11,752 nt of DNA, from positions 1-11,752 of the forward strand of contig JANOXJ010000065.1 of the NCBI GenBank assembly GCA_031418455.1, read 5' to 3'. Below are positions 1 through 6,713 of this stretch, piece after piece. The stretch comes from JANNVZ01 sp031418455 (GTDB taxonomy: Bacteria; Bacteroidota; Bacteroidia; Flavobacteriales_D; Sanyastnellaceae). Made by a program: the position numbers and the translations under genes. Below the pieces are notes generated by a model. That model was not told the origin of the DNA. It saw only the letters and a list, made by a program, of their open reading frames with translations, and made no database searches. Position 1 is the first letter of the stretch. Every line of letters starts with the position of its first letter.

Positions 1-36
1 ACTGAAATATGTGGGTTAATAAATAGAAGCAATCGC

Positions 37-61
37 CTTATGACATTTTATTTTTCATAAG
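37..61. repeat. Inverted repeat CTTATGA / TCATAAG
   Basis: A perfect 7-base inverted repeat has arms at 37-43 and 55-61, separated by an 11-base AT-rich loop. One further pair or two forms if a base is bulged. It lies directly downstream of the leftward promoter-like element at 68-75, so a leftward transcript would begin inside or just before the right arm. No T-tract follows on either strand, so it does not look like an intrinsic terminator. A six-codon frame (MKNKMS, then stop) reads leftward through it from position 58. It could be an operator or a 5'-end hairpin of a transcript leaving the window; its role is inferred only. Confidence 0.45.
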
Positions 62-67
62 CGGGTG

Positions 68-75
68 CAAATGTA
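68..75 (-). promoter_or_regulatory. Bacteroidota -7 promoter element, leftward (TACATTTG)
   Basis: On the minus strand the sequence reads TACATTTG, a full match to the Bacteroidota sigma consensus TAnnTTTG, followed by CACCCGC. No clear -33 TTTG was found about 20 bases upstream. No leftward reading frame of useful length starts within 1-60, so the gene served would lie beyond the left edge after a leader of about 60 bases or more. The short motif can occur by chance, which limits confidence. Confidence 0.4.
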
Positions 76-230
76 ATGGTTCTTCCAAGGGGTTATACCA
101 CCTTATTGGCCCAAAAGCTTGCGCTGCACGTTTGGCAGGTCATTTTAGGGTGTTGTAGTCTTCTGTTTTTTTTCTGAAGTCAATGGTTAAATGATTATTT
201 TGGCCGCTCAACTAAATTAAAAAAATAACC

Positions 231-1049
231 ATGGAAGTACTAGACCAACAAGAAATTCCGCGCGAAGGGCGCACATTAGAAAGCGTAATTAACGAAGGTT
301 ATACCTTCGAATTGGGTAATTATCTGAACGCAGCCTTCAATATGTTTGGCAAGGATGCCGGCAATTTTATTGGGTATTGTTTAGTATCATTCATTATTAA
401 TTTAGTAATAGGACTGATACCCTTCATAGGTTCCATTGCAGGAATATTTATAGCACCTGCATTAGCGGCTGGTTACTATTTTTATTTAAAAGCAGGTAAT
501 GGAGAGTTAGCGGGTCAGCGCAGTTTCTCCAATTTTTTCGATGGGTTTAAAAATCCATATTGGATGCAGCTTGTATTAGCCAATTTAATCATTGCAATAT
601 TTGTAATAATCGTTGCTGTTAATGTAGCAATACCACTTTTTATGGGAGTATGTTTAGGTTTTATTCAAGATTTGGCATCTGCCGGTCAAATGAATGACCC
701 TGATAAAATTCAGGAAGTGGCAGCCCTCATTTTTGGCAGCAAATTGATTTTCTCTGTGATATTTCTGTTTCTTGCCATAGCATTGGTTATGGTACTTTGG
801 ATTTTCACTCCGCAGTTCATTGTGTTTCATAATCTATCGTTTTGGGATGCCATGGAAGCAAGCCGCAAGGTGGTGATGAAAAACTACCTGAAGGTATTGT
901 TATTTTTAATAGTGCTTGGAGTTTTAGTCATGCTTGGTGCGCTATTATGCTTGGTAGGTTTGTTGGTGGCCATGCCTGTTTTTTACCTTGCATTATATGC
1001 CGCATTTTACCACATATTCAGCAATGAGTCGCGCCCTACTATGTCATAA
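231..1049 (+). CDS. Six-helix integral membrane protein of unknown function
   Basis: This 272-residue protein has a soluble N-terminus (residues 1-44) followed by about six hydrophobic helices, roughly at 45-63, 64-85, 112-138, 171-193, 220-245 and 246-263. Before the last helix pair lies a motif with aromatic residues, TPQFIVFHNLSFWDAM (193-208), then a basic stretch with SRK and KNYLK. That layout resembles the DUF975/DUF2189-like membrane proteins, which have no established function; this is a resemblance only. Bacteroidota homologues are sometimes misnamed beta-carotene monooxygenases, and nothing here supports that enzyme. The start ATG follows an A-rich stretch (215-230). A near-match to the -7 box, TTATTTTG, lies at 195-202. 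The stop codon overlaps the convergent recX gene. Confidence 0.75.
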   Translation: MEVLDQQEIPREGRTLESVINEGYTFELGNYLNAAFNMFGKDAGNFIGYCLVSFIINLVIGLIPFIGSIAGIFIAPALAAGYYFYLKAGNGELAGQRSFSNFFDGFKNPYWMQLVLANLIIAIFVIIVAVNVAIPLFMGVCLGFIQDLASAGQMNDPDKIQEVAALIFGSKLIFSVIFLFLAIALVMVLWIFTPQFIVFHNLSFWDAMEASRKVVMKNYLKVLLFLIVLGVLVMLGALLCLVGLLVAMPVFYLALYAAFYHIFSNESRPTMS

Positions 1050-1520
1050 GTAAAAAGATTCAAGGGCTTTCCAAACATTATCATTTTCAAAGCCTTTTGA
1101 CAGAAGATACCGAGCTAATTTTATTTTCTTTTGATAGAGCTGCAGTCCTTTGTACTGCGGCTCTTTCTTTTTAATCAACAAATGAATCATTTTCGCATTG
1201 TCTTCATTTGCTATTGTTTTCAGAGCATCACTTATATTTCTTTCCGACACACCTTTTAGTTTTAAGTGCTGCTCTATTTTTTTAGCTCCCCATTTATTAA
1301 ATTCAAACTTGTCGTGCACAAATGCCTCAGCATAGCGCTTTTCGTTTATGAGATTTTGTTCTATCAGAAACACTATAATGTTTTCTCTATCGGCCTGGCG
1401 TATGCCCCAGTCCAGTAGTTTGTTGCGCACATCCCAGTGGCACCGTTCAGCCTTGTTGCAGTATTGGGCCATTTTTAGCCTTGCTACTTCCGGGGTGTAT
1501 TTTGGTATTGGGTTATACAT
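1044..1520 (-). CDS. recX: RecX family regulator of RecA
   Basis: RecX binds RecA filaments and modulates, usually inhibits, their recombinase and coprotease activity in the cytoplasm. With the ATG at 1520 the protein has 158 residues, normal for the family. Three helical repeats are visible. The first is around residues 18-55, with WDVRNKLLDWG. The second is around 57-100, with the family signature NEKRYAEAFVHDKF, then WGAKKIEQHLKLKG. The third is around 125-155, with KLARYLLSKGF. The reading frame continues upstream to an ATG at 1586, but the extra 22 residues are cysteine-rich and unlike RecX, so the internal start is preferred. That start lies 7 bases after a -7-like box (1528-1535). No recA is present nearby. 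The 3' end overlaps the convergent membrane protein gene by six bases. Confidence 0.88.
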   Translation of the reverse strand: MYNPIPKYTPEVARLKMAQYCNKAERCHWDVRNKLLDWGIRQADRENIIVFLIEQNLINEKRYAEAFVHDKFEFNKWGAKKIEQHLKLKGVSERNISDALKTIANEDNAKMIHLLIKKKEPQYKGLQLYQKKIKLARYLLSKGFENDNVWKALESFYL

Positions 1521-1527
1521 GCAAGTG

Positions 1528-1535
1528 CAAATGAA
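1528..1535 (-). promoter_or_regulatory. Possible -7 element for recX (TTCATTTG)
   Basis: The minus strand reads TTCATTTG followed by CACTTGC and the chosen recX ATG. It matches TAnnTTTG except for the second base. If used, transcription would begin within a few bases of the ATG, giving a leaderless or nearly leaderless recX message. No convincing -33 element was found, so this remains tentative. Confidence 0.3.
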
Positions 1536-1633
1536 ATAACAGACCATGGTGTTATTTTTCATTTTCCAAAAATTTTCCAAAAGCACGTGTTTTATGTTTT
1601 TATTGCACCTTCGCTTTTTGCAAATAAAAATAA

Positions 1634-2737
1634 ATGGCCACCAAGGTTTTTTTTCCTAATCTAAATAGCTTACGCTTTATAGCCGCCCTCATAGTCATAG
1701 TTGGCCATATAGAGCAATACAAAGATTGGTTGGGGCTGCCTTTTAGGCAGGGCTATTCCTATATAGAGTCAAAGTTGGGCGTTATATTGTTCTTTGTCCT
1801 TAGTGGCTTTCTTATCACTTATTTGCTTTTAGTAGAGCAAAAGCAAGAGGGTGATATAAGTATAAAAGATTTTTACCTGCGCAGAGTCTTTCGCATATGG
1901 CCACTCTATTTTTTTATTGTTATTCTCACACTGCTGGTTATTCCGCACATAAGCTTTTTTCATTTGCCTAATTTGGATGTGTCCAATGTATTTAGCCATA
2001 TGGGTTGGGTCACATTGCTTATGGTGCTCATACTGCCCAATGTAGTGCTTACATCGTTTGGTATAGTGCCTTATGGCAACCAGACATGGAGCATAGGCAG
2101 CGAGGAGCAGTTCTATCTTATATGGCCGGTGCTTATGAAATTTTTGAAAAACAAATGGGTACTCATAGTGGGTACTATTGTTATTTATCAGGTAGTTCGT
2201 TATGGTCTTAATCATATGCAGCTGGAGGGTTTCGCTAAAGGTTTCAGGGGCTTTTGGAATACTTTTCATGTGGACATTATGGCTGTGGGTGCTGCCTTTG
2301 CATATATTCATTTTAAGGGTTATAGCTTTATTACCAAAGTTATTTCGCATTGGGCAGTGCAAGTGCTGGCATGGCTGGGTTTGGTGGTAGCCATATGGAA
2401 AGGGTTGTGGTTTGGTTTTTTTCATTACCAAGTGTTTGCATTGCTTTTTGGTCTTATTATTTACAATTTGGCCACCAATGCTTCTTCGCTTATCAAATTA
2501 GAATTTGCCCCGCTCAATTACATGGGCAAAATTTCTTACGGCTTATACATGTACCATCCTTTTGCTATTGTAATTGCCATACACACTTGCGAGCAGTTGG
2601 GTATTAGCACTAATTTAATTCTTTACCCTGTTGCAATAGCCTTTACAGTAGCCATTTCAGCTGTTTCATATCGCTATTTGGAAACTCCATTTATGAAAAT
2701 GAAAAAGAAATACACACGTGTAGAAAGTGGTTCTTAG
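1634..2737 (+). CDS. Membrane acyltransferase, acyltransferase-3 (OafA/YrhL) family
   Basis: Proteins of this family move acyl groups, commonly acetyl, across the inner membrane onto surface polysaccharide, lipid or other acceptors. The 367-residue protein is almost entirely hydrophobic, with about ten membrane helices. Family motifs are clear. R14 and H25 in the first helix form the R-x10-H pair. FFVLSGFLITYLL lies at 53-65, followed by FYLRRVFRIWPLYFF at 80-94. WSIGSEEQFYLIWP is at 152-165, and SYGLYMYHPF at 301-310 near the end. The protein ends after the last helices with a basic tail and has no fused SGNH domain. The acceptor cannot be told from the sequence, and no glycosyltransferase or polysaccharide genes adjoin it. 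It is divergent from recX and stands alone. The start ATG follows the A-rich stretch AAATAAAAATAA. Confidence 0.88.
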   Translation: MATKVFFPNLNSLRFIAALIVIVGHIEQYKDWLGLPFRQGYSYIESKLGVILFFVLSGFLITYLLLVEQKQEGDISIKDFYLRRVFRIWPLYFFIVILTLLVIPHISFFHLPNLDVSNVFSHMGWVTLLMVLILPNVVLTSFGIVPYGNQTWSIGSEEQFYLIWPVLMKFLKNKWVLIVGTIVIYQVVRYGLNHMQLEGFAKGFRGFWNTFHVDIMAVGAAFAYIHFKGYSFITKVISHWAVQVLAWLGLVVAIWKGLWFGFFHYQVFALLFGLIIYNLATNASSLIKLEFAPLNYMGKISYGLYMYHPFAIVIAIHTCEQLGISTNLILYPVAIAFTVAISAVSYRYLETPFMKMKKKYTRVESGS

Positions 2738-2832
2738 AGCAATTACAAGGTTTAATAGCTATTTAGTTTTTCACACTGTAGTCGGTATACTTTTCCGCAA
2801 TGGCTTCGCAGTGTTTCATATCAATTGACACC

Positions 2833-2840
2833 TATCTTTG
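2833..2840 (+). promoter_or_regulatory. Bacteroidota -7 promoter element (TATCTTTG)
   Basis: TATCTTTG is a full match to TAnnTTTG and sits in the 109-base gap before the lipoprotein gene. Six bases separate its last G from the ATG at 2847, so the predicted transcript has almost no leader. A clear -33 TTTG at 19-21 bases was not found. It probably drives the lipoprotein and the ABC ATPase gene together. Confidence 0.55.
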
Positions 2841-2846
2841 CGTACA

Positions 2847-3380
2847 ATGTTTTTGGGCCTAACGAAATGGACACATATGGGTGCTTTGCTTATTGCATGC
2901 GCTATGCTTACCGCCTGCCATGACGAGCCCAGTCAGGAGTTAAATGCCAAGTTGATTCTTAAAAACTCGCAGGAAGGCGATTTTAGAGGCATCAACATAG
3001 GCGACCGCCCAGAGGAAGTGCGCAGCATAGAGGATGCAGAAACAGTGTATAGCATGCCGGACGAACTGGTTTACAGAATACCGCCCAATTCTAAAGATTC
3101 TACCTGGTATGAAATATCCTACAATTTTAATCAGCAGGGATTGTATGATATAAACCTGGAAATATTTCCGAAAGATGAAAGTGGTATGGGTGTGCTTAAG
3201 CAAGATTTTGTGGGCCACTACATAGAAAAATATGGCGAGTGTACCATGCAAAATGGCTATTGCTCGTGGCGCGCAATGACAGAGAACGGCCACATTGTGA
3301 GCATTACACTTACCGACTCGCTGTCTACCGACACGAGACCTTGTATTAAAATTAATTTTAACGAAACTCAGGGAAAATAA
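2847..3380 (+). CDS. Small lipoprotein of unknown function
   Basis: This is a 177-residue protein with a lipoprotein signal: a short n-region containing K7, a hydrophobic stretch at 11-23, and the lipobox LTAC with C24 as the lipidated cysteine. The residues after it are HDEPSQE; acidic residues at that place resemble lipoprotein export signals of Bacteroidota, so surface display is possible but not shown. The mature part is acidic, with GINIGDRPEEV (48-58) and three cysteines (132, 139, 166), of which the first two could form a disulfide. It does not resemble a peptide-binding protein, and no family was recognised. The frame also allows a TTG at 2838, but that codon lies within the -7 box, so ATG 2847 is preferred; ATG 2877 would leave a signal lacking a charged n-region. 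Its TAA abuts the next gene's ATG with no spacer. Confidence 0.72.
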   Translation: MFLGLTKWTHMGALLIACAMLTACHDEPSQELNAKLILKNSQEGDFRGINIGDRPEEVRSIEDAETVYSMPDELVYRIPPNSKDSTWYEISYNFNQQGLYDINLEIFPKDESGMGVLKQDFVGHYIEKYGECTMQNGYCSWRAMTENGHIVSITLTDSLSTDTRPCIKINFNETQGK

Positions 3381-5093
3381 ATGGAGGAGCCAATCTTATC
3401 TGTACAAGATCTGTCAGTAGGTTTTAGTTCCAGACAAGGCAGTCAAACTGTAGTCCATCATATTTCATTCAATGTATTTGCCGGCAAAACACTTGCTATA
3501 GTGGGCGAGTCAGGCAGTGGCAAGTCAGTATCGTCACTCAGTATAATGCAGCTGCTTCAAAAAGGAAAAGCCTTTTTTGAAACGGGCAAATTTGTAATAA
3601 ACGCTTCAGCCATGCACTTGCAAGGCGAGGGCGAAGTGGTCATATCGCCCGACAATGAGTTGCTTGAAAGCCTTCGTGGCAAGGGCATTTCCATGATATT
3701 TCAAGAGCCTATGACCTCCTTAAACCCTGTAATGCGCTGTGGCGAACAGGTGAGCGAAATGCTGCGCAAGCACATGGGATTAAACAACGAACAAGCAAAA
3801 CAAAAAACCATTGCTCTGTTTGAAGAGGTAAAGTTGCCAAGAGCAGCGGAAATGTTTGATCAATATCCGCATCAGCTAAGCGGAGGGCAGCGCCAAAGGG
3901 TTATGATAGCCATGGCCATATCGTGCAATCCCAAAATATTAATAGCCGATGAGCCTACCACAGCGCTGGATGTAACCGTGCAAAAAGAAATTTTGCAGTT
4001 GCTCAAATCTTTGCAACTGTCGCATGGCATGGGCATTATTTTTATAACCCACGACCTTGGGGTGGTGGCAGAAATAGCAGATGAAATACTGGTAATGAAG
4101 CGCGGGCAAGTAGTAGAACATGGCCAAGCGGTAAGTGTATTGTCTAACCCTCAGCATCCTTATACACAGGGTCTTTTGGCCTGCAGGCCAGCCTTAGGCA
4201 AAAAGGTGGACAGACTGCAAACAGTGGAAGATTTTTTGAATAAAGAAAAAATTAATACCGTTAAATCATCAGGTATTCGCACCTCCGAAAATTTTGTCGA
4301 AATAATATTAAGCGTAAAAAACGCAACCAAAACTTACACAAGTCAGGGTGGTTTGTTCAGCAAAAAAAGTAAAGATGTAAATGCCGTAAACGATGTGTCG
4401 TTTGAAATAAGAAAGGGCGAAACACTTGGTCTGGTGGGCGAAAGCGGATGTGGCAAAACCACCTTGAGCAGAATGTTGTTAGGTTTAATTCCCGCTACCT
4501 CAGGACAAATAATTTTTAACGGAAAGGATATTACTGCTCTAGACAAGGCAGGCTTAAAGGCCATGCGCAAGGAGATGCAAATAATTTTTCAGGATCCCTA
4601 TTCATCATTAAATCCTAAACATACCATAGGCGAGTCCATTACAGAGCCTATGATGGTGCTTGGCTTGCATGCTTCCCAACAGCAGCGTAAGGCTAAGGCC
4701 ATCGAGTTACTTTCTAAAGTAGGATTGGGTGCAGAACATTTTGCGCGTTATCCGCATGAGTTTAGCGGTGGTCAGCGACAACGTGTGGTAATAGCCAGAG
4801 CGCTAGCTTGCGAGCCGTCTTTTATTATTTGCGATGAGAGCGTATCGGCACTGGATGTGTCGGTGCAGGCCCAGGTGCTTAATTTGCTCAACGAGTTAAA
4901 ACAGGATTTTCAACTTACTTATTTATTCATATCGCACGACTTAGGAGTGGTGTACCACATGAGCGACAGAATAATGGTAATGAATAAAGGTGTGGTAGAG
5001 GAAATTGGCACATGCGATGAGGTATTCTTTCATCCAAAAAGCGAATACACGCAACGCCTTCTAAATGCAATTCCCGGCAGGCATTCTGTTTAA
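3381..5093 (+). CDS. Fused two-domain ABC ATPase of a peptide/nickel (Opp/Dpp)-type transporter
   Basis: The protein joins two nucleotide-binding domains that are separate in OppD/OppF or DppD/DppF, as in the fused YejF and GsiA proteins. It would power import of oligopeptides or similar solutes from the cytoplasmic face of the inner membrane. Domain 1 has Walker A GESGSGKS (42-49), Q-loop Q108, signature LSGGQRQR (166-173), Walker B with D190-E191 and switch H224. Domain 2 has Walker A GESGCGKT (353-360), Q404, FSGGQRQR (461-468), D485-E486 and H519. Each domain ends with the HPYTQGLL or EYTQRLL element typical of Opp/Dpp ATPases. A linker at about 275-308 joins them. The 570-residue length is normal for fused forms, and both sites look intact. 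No permease or binding protein lies in the window, so its partners must be elsewhere. The ATG follows the lipoprotein stop codon directly, suggesting translational coupling. Confidence 0.92.
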   Translation: MEEPILSVQDLSVGFSSRQGSQTVVHHISFNVFAGKTLAIVGESGSGKSVSSLSIMQLLQKGKAFFETGKFVINASAMHLQGEGEVVISPDNELLESLRGKGISMIFQEPMTSLNPVMRCGEQVSEMLRKHMGLNNEQAKQKTIALFEEVKLPRAAEMFDQYPHQLSGGQRQRVMIAMAISCNPKILIADEPTTALDVTVQKEILQLLKSLQLSHGMGIIFITHDLGVVAEIADEILVMKRGQVVEHGQAVSVLSNPQHPYTQGLLACRPALGKKVDRLQTVEDFLNKEKINTVKSSGIRTSENFVEIILSVKNATKTYTSQGGLFSKKSKDVNAVNDVSFEIRKGETLGLVGESGCGKTTLSRMLLGLIPATSGQIIFNGKDITALDKAGLKAMRKEMQIIFQDPYSSLNPKHTIGESITEPMMVLGLHASQQQRKAKAIELLSKVGLGAEHFARYPHEFSGGQRQRVVIARALACEPSFIICDESVSALDVSVQAQVLNLLNELKQDFQLTYLFISHDLGVVYHMSDRIMVMNKGVVEEIGTCDEVFFHPKSEYTQRLLNAIPGRHSV

Positions 5094-5107
5094 TGCCGCC
5101 TTACTGC

Positions 5108-5115
5108 TACATTTG
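5108..5115 (+). promoter_or_regulatory. Bacteroidota -7 promoter element (TACATTTG)
   Basis: TACATTTG is a full match to TAnnTTTG in the 60-base gap between the ABC ATPase gene and the carboxyltransferase gene. TTCTG at 5084-5088 is a weak -33 candidate with a 19-base spacer. The predicted leader before ATG 5154 is roughly 30 bases, AT-rich, with a small palindrome GAATATTATTC at 5133-5143 and no Shine-Dalgarno sequence. Confidence 0.5.
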
Positions 5116-5153
5116 ACCACTCTCTTAAAAAAGAATATTATTCAATTATTTTT

Positions 5154-6695
5154 ATGCAAGACAAATTCAAAACACTTGAATCTAAAATAGCCGAAGCACA
5201 ATTGGGCGGAGGACAAAAGCGAATAGATGCACAGCACAAGAAAGGCAAGCTCACCGCGCGCGAGCGTATACACTTTCTATTGGACGAAAATTCGTTTGAA
5301 GAATTGGGCATGATGGTTACTCATCGCTCCAGCAATTTTGGATTGGAAAAAGAAGTGTATTTAGGCGATGGAGTAGTGACAGGCTATGGCAAAATAAATG
5401 GCCGACTGGTATATGTGTTTTCGCAAGACTTTACTGTAATGGGCGGTTCGTTGGCCGAGGCACATGCCGAAAAAATATGCCGGGTGATGGACCTGGCCAT
5501 GAAGAATGGCGCACCTGTGATAGGCTTAAATGATAGTGGCGGAGCGCGCATACAAGAGGGCGTAGTGTCGCTTGGTGCATATGCAGATATATTTTATCGC
5601 AACGTGCAGGCAAGCGGAGTGGTGCCACAAATAAGCGCCATTATGGGCCCTTGCGCAGGCGGTGCTGTGTATTCTCCGGCACTTACAGATTTTGTAATGA
5701 TGGTAGAAAACACCAGCTACATGTTTGTAACAGGCCCCAACGTAGTAAAAACAGTAACACACGAAGAAGTAACCAGCGAAGAGCTTGGTGGCGCTGCTAC
5801 CCATGCTACTAAAAGCGGTGTTACACACTTTACTGCAGAAAATGATATAGCGTGTTTGAAAATGGTACGCACTCTGCATTCATACATACCGCAGAATTGC
5901 GAAGACGATGCACCCATGTTGGAATACGCCATGGGCAACGAAGTACGACCTTCATTAGACACCATTATACCGGCCAATCCTAACCAGCCTTATGATATGC
6001 ATGAGGTAATACAGCAAGTAATAGATGCCGACACATGGTTTGAAGTGCATAAGGATTATGCTGAAAATATAATTGTTGGTTTTGCACGCCTTGCGGGCAA
6101 AAGCATTGGTATTGTAGCCAACCAGCCTGCATACTTAGCTGGCGTTTTAGACATTAAATCATCTGCCAAGGCAGCGCGCTTTGTGCGTTTTTGCGATGCA
6201 TTTAATATTCCGTTATTGGTATTTGAAGATGTGCCTGGTTTCTTGCCTGGCACCGATCAGGAGTGGAATGGTATTATCTCCAACGGAGCTAAGTTGCTCT
6301 TCGCATTTAGCGAAGCTACCGTGCCTCGCGTTACTGTAATTACTCGCAAAGCATATGGCGGTGCGTATGATGTAATGAACAGCAAGCACATAGGGGCCGA
6401 TATGAACTATGCCTGGCCTAGTGCAGAAATAGCAGTGATGGGAGCCAAAGGTGCCGCTGAAATTATTTTCAAAAAAGAAATAAGTGAAGCAGCTAACCCT
6501 GAAGCAAAATGGAAAGAAAAGGAAGCGGAATATGCTGAGCTATTTGCCAATCCATATAGTGCTGCCGAGCGTGGTTATGTGGATGAAGTAATAAGACCAT
6601 CGCAAACAAGAGAAAAATTGATTCGTGCATTTGCCATGCTTGAAAATAAAGTAGACAGTATGCCCAAGAAAAAGCACAGCAACATACCATTATAG
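5154..6695 (+). CDS. pccB: Acyl-CoA carboxylase carboxyltransferase (beta) subunit, propionyl-CoA type
   Basis: The protein transfers the carboxyl group between carboxybiotin and an acyl-CoA, most likely propionyl-CoA/methylmalonyl-CoA, in the cytoplasm. Its 513 residues match the family length and show both crotonase-like halves. In the N-half, KLTARERI (32-39), FSQDFTVMGGSL (89-100), the oxyanion region NDSGGARIQEG (126-136) and GPCAGGAVYSPA (165-176) are clear. In the C-half, EDVPGFLPGTDQEWNGI (358-374), AKLLFAFSEATVPRVTVI (379-396) and RKAYGGAYDVM (398-408) are present. D406 sits at the position where Asp goes with propionyl-CoA preference in actinobacterial homologues. No biotin carboxylase or biotin carrier gene lies nearby. 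The closely related methylmalonyl-CoA decarboxylase alpha subunit (MmdA) cannot be excluded. The TPR kinase gene follows after 18 bases. Confidence 0.9.
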   Translation: MQDKFKTLESKIAEAQLGGGQKRIDAQHKKGKLTARERIHFLLDENSFEELGMMVTHRSSNFGLEKEVYLGDGVVTGYGKINGRLVYVFSQDFTVMGGSLAEAHAEKICRVMDLAMKNGAPVIGLNDSGGARIQEGVVSLGAYADIFYRNVQASGVVPQISAIMGPCAGGAVYSPALTDFVMMVENTSYMFVTGPNVVKTVTHEEVTSEELGGAATHATKSGVTHFTAENDIACLKMVRTLHSYIPQNCEDDAPMLEYAMGNEVRPSLDTIIPANPNQPYDMHEVIQQVIDADTWFEVHKDYAENIIVGFARLAGKSIGIVANQPAYLAGVLDIKSSAKAARFVRFCDAFNIPLLVFEDVPGFLPGTDQEWNGIISNGAKLLFAFSEATVPRVTVITRKAYGGAYDVMNSKHIGADMNYAWPSAEIAVMGAKGAAEIIFKKEISEAANPEAKWKEKEAEYAELFANPYSAAERGYVDEVIRPSQTREKLIRAFAMLENKVDSMPKKKHSNIPL

Positions 6696-6713
6696 TCTTA
6701 GTACTTATAGTGT

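Noticed and set aside
1..60. Open rightward frame of 19 codons from the left edge, stopping at 58-60
   Set aside because: It is too short to judge, has no recognisable sequence, and overlaps the inverted repeat. It could be a gene end only if the sequence to the left supports it.
1059..1101. Imperfect inverted repeat near the recX 3' end (TCAAGGGCTTT with AAAGCCTTTTGA)
   Set aside because: It is imperfect with a long loop, has no T-tract, and is explained by repeated Lys/Ala/Phe codons inside recX.
1521..1586. N-terminal extension of recX to ATG 1586
   Set aside because: The added 22 residues include several cysteines and do not resemble RecX. The promoter-like box lies inside this stretch, and the internal start gives the usual length.
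1829..2431. 200-codon open frame on the minus strand inside the acyltransferase gene
   Set aside because: The product is rich in His, Gln, Tyr and Asn without any domain pattern, and the opposite strand encodes a protein with all family motifs. It is a shadow of that gene's codon use.
2754..2763. Palindrome AATAGCTATT after the acyltransferase gene, followed by TTAGTTTTT
   Set aside because: The 10-base palindrome has no spacer to form a loop and is AT-rich, so it is not a convincing terminator.
2940..3293. 117-codon minus-strand frame opposite the lipoprotein gene
   Set aside because: The lipoprotein frame has a good signal and lipobox, a promoter element and a coupled downstream gene. The antisense frame has none of these.
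3381..5093. Antibiotic-resistance or drug-export ABC-F protein as an alternative to an import ATPase
   Set aside because: The two domains carry Opp/Dpp-specific elements (MTSLNP, YSSLNP, C-terminal YTQ-LL). ABC-F proteins have a charged inter-domain linker and LSGGE-type signatures that are absent here.
5526..5879. 117-codon minus-strand frame inside the carboxyltransferase gene
   Set aside because: The composition is Cys/His/Tyr-rich with no recognisable fold, and it lies antisense to a strongly conserved enzyme.
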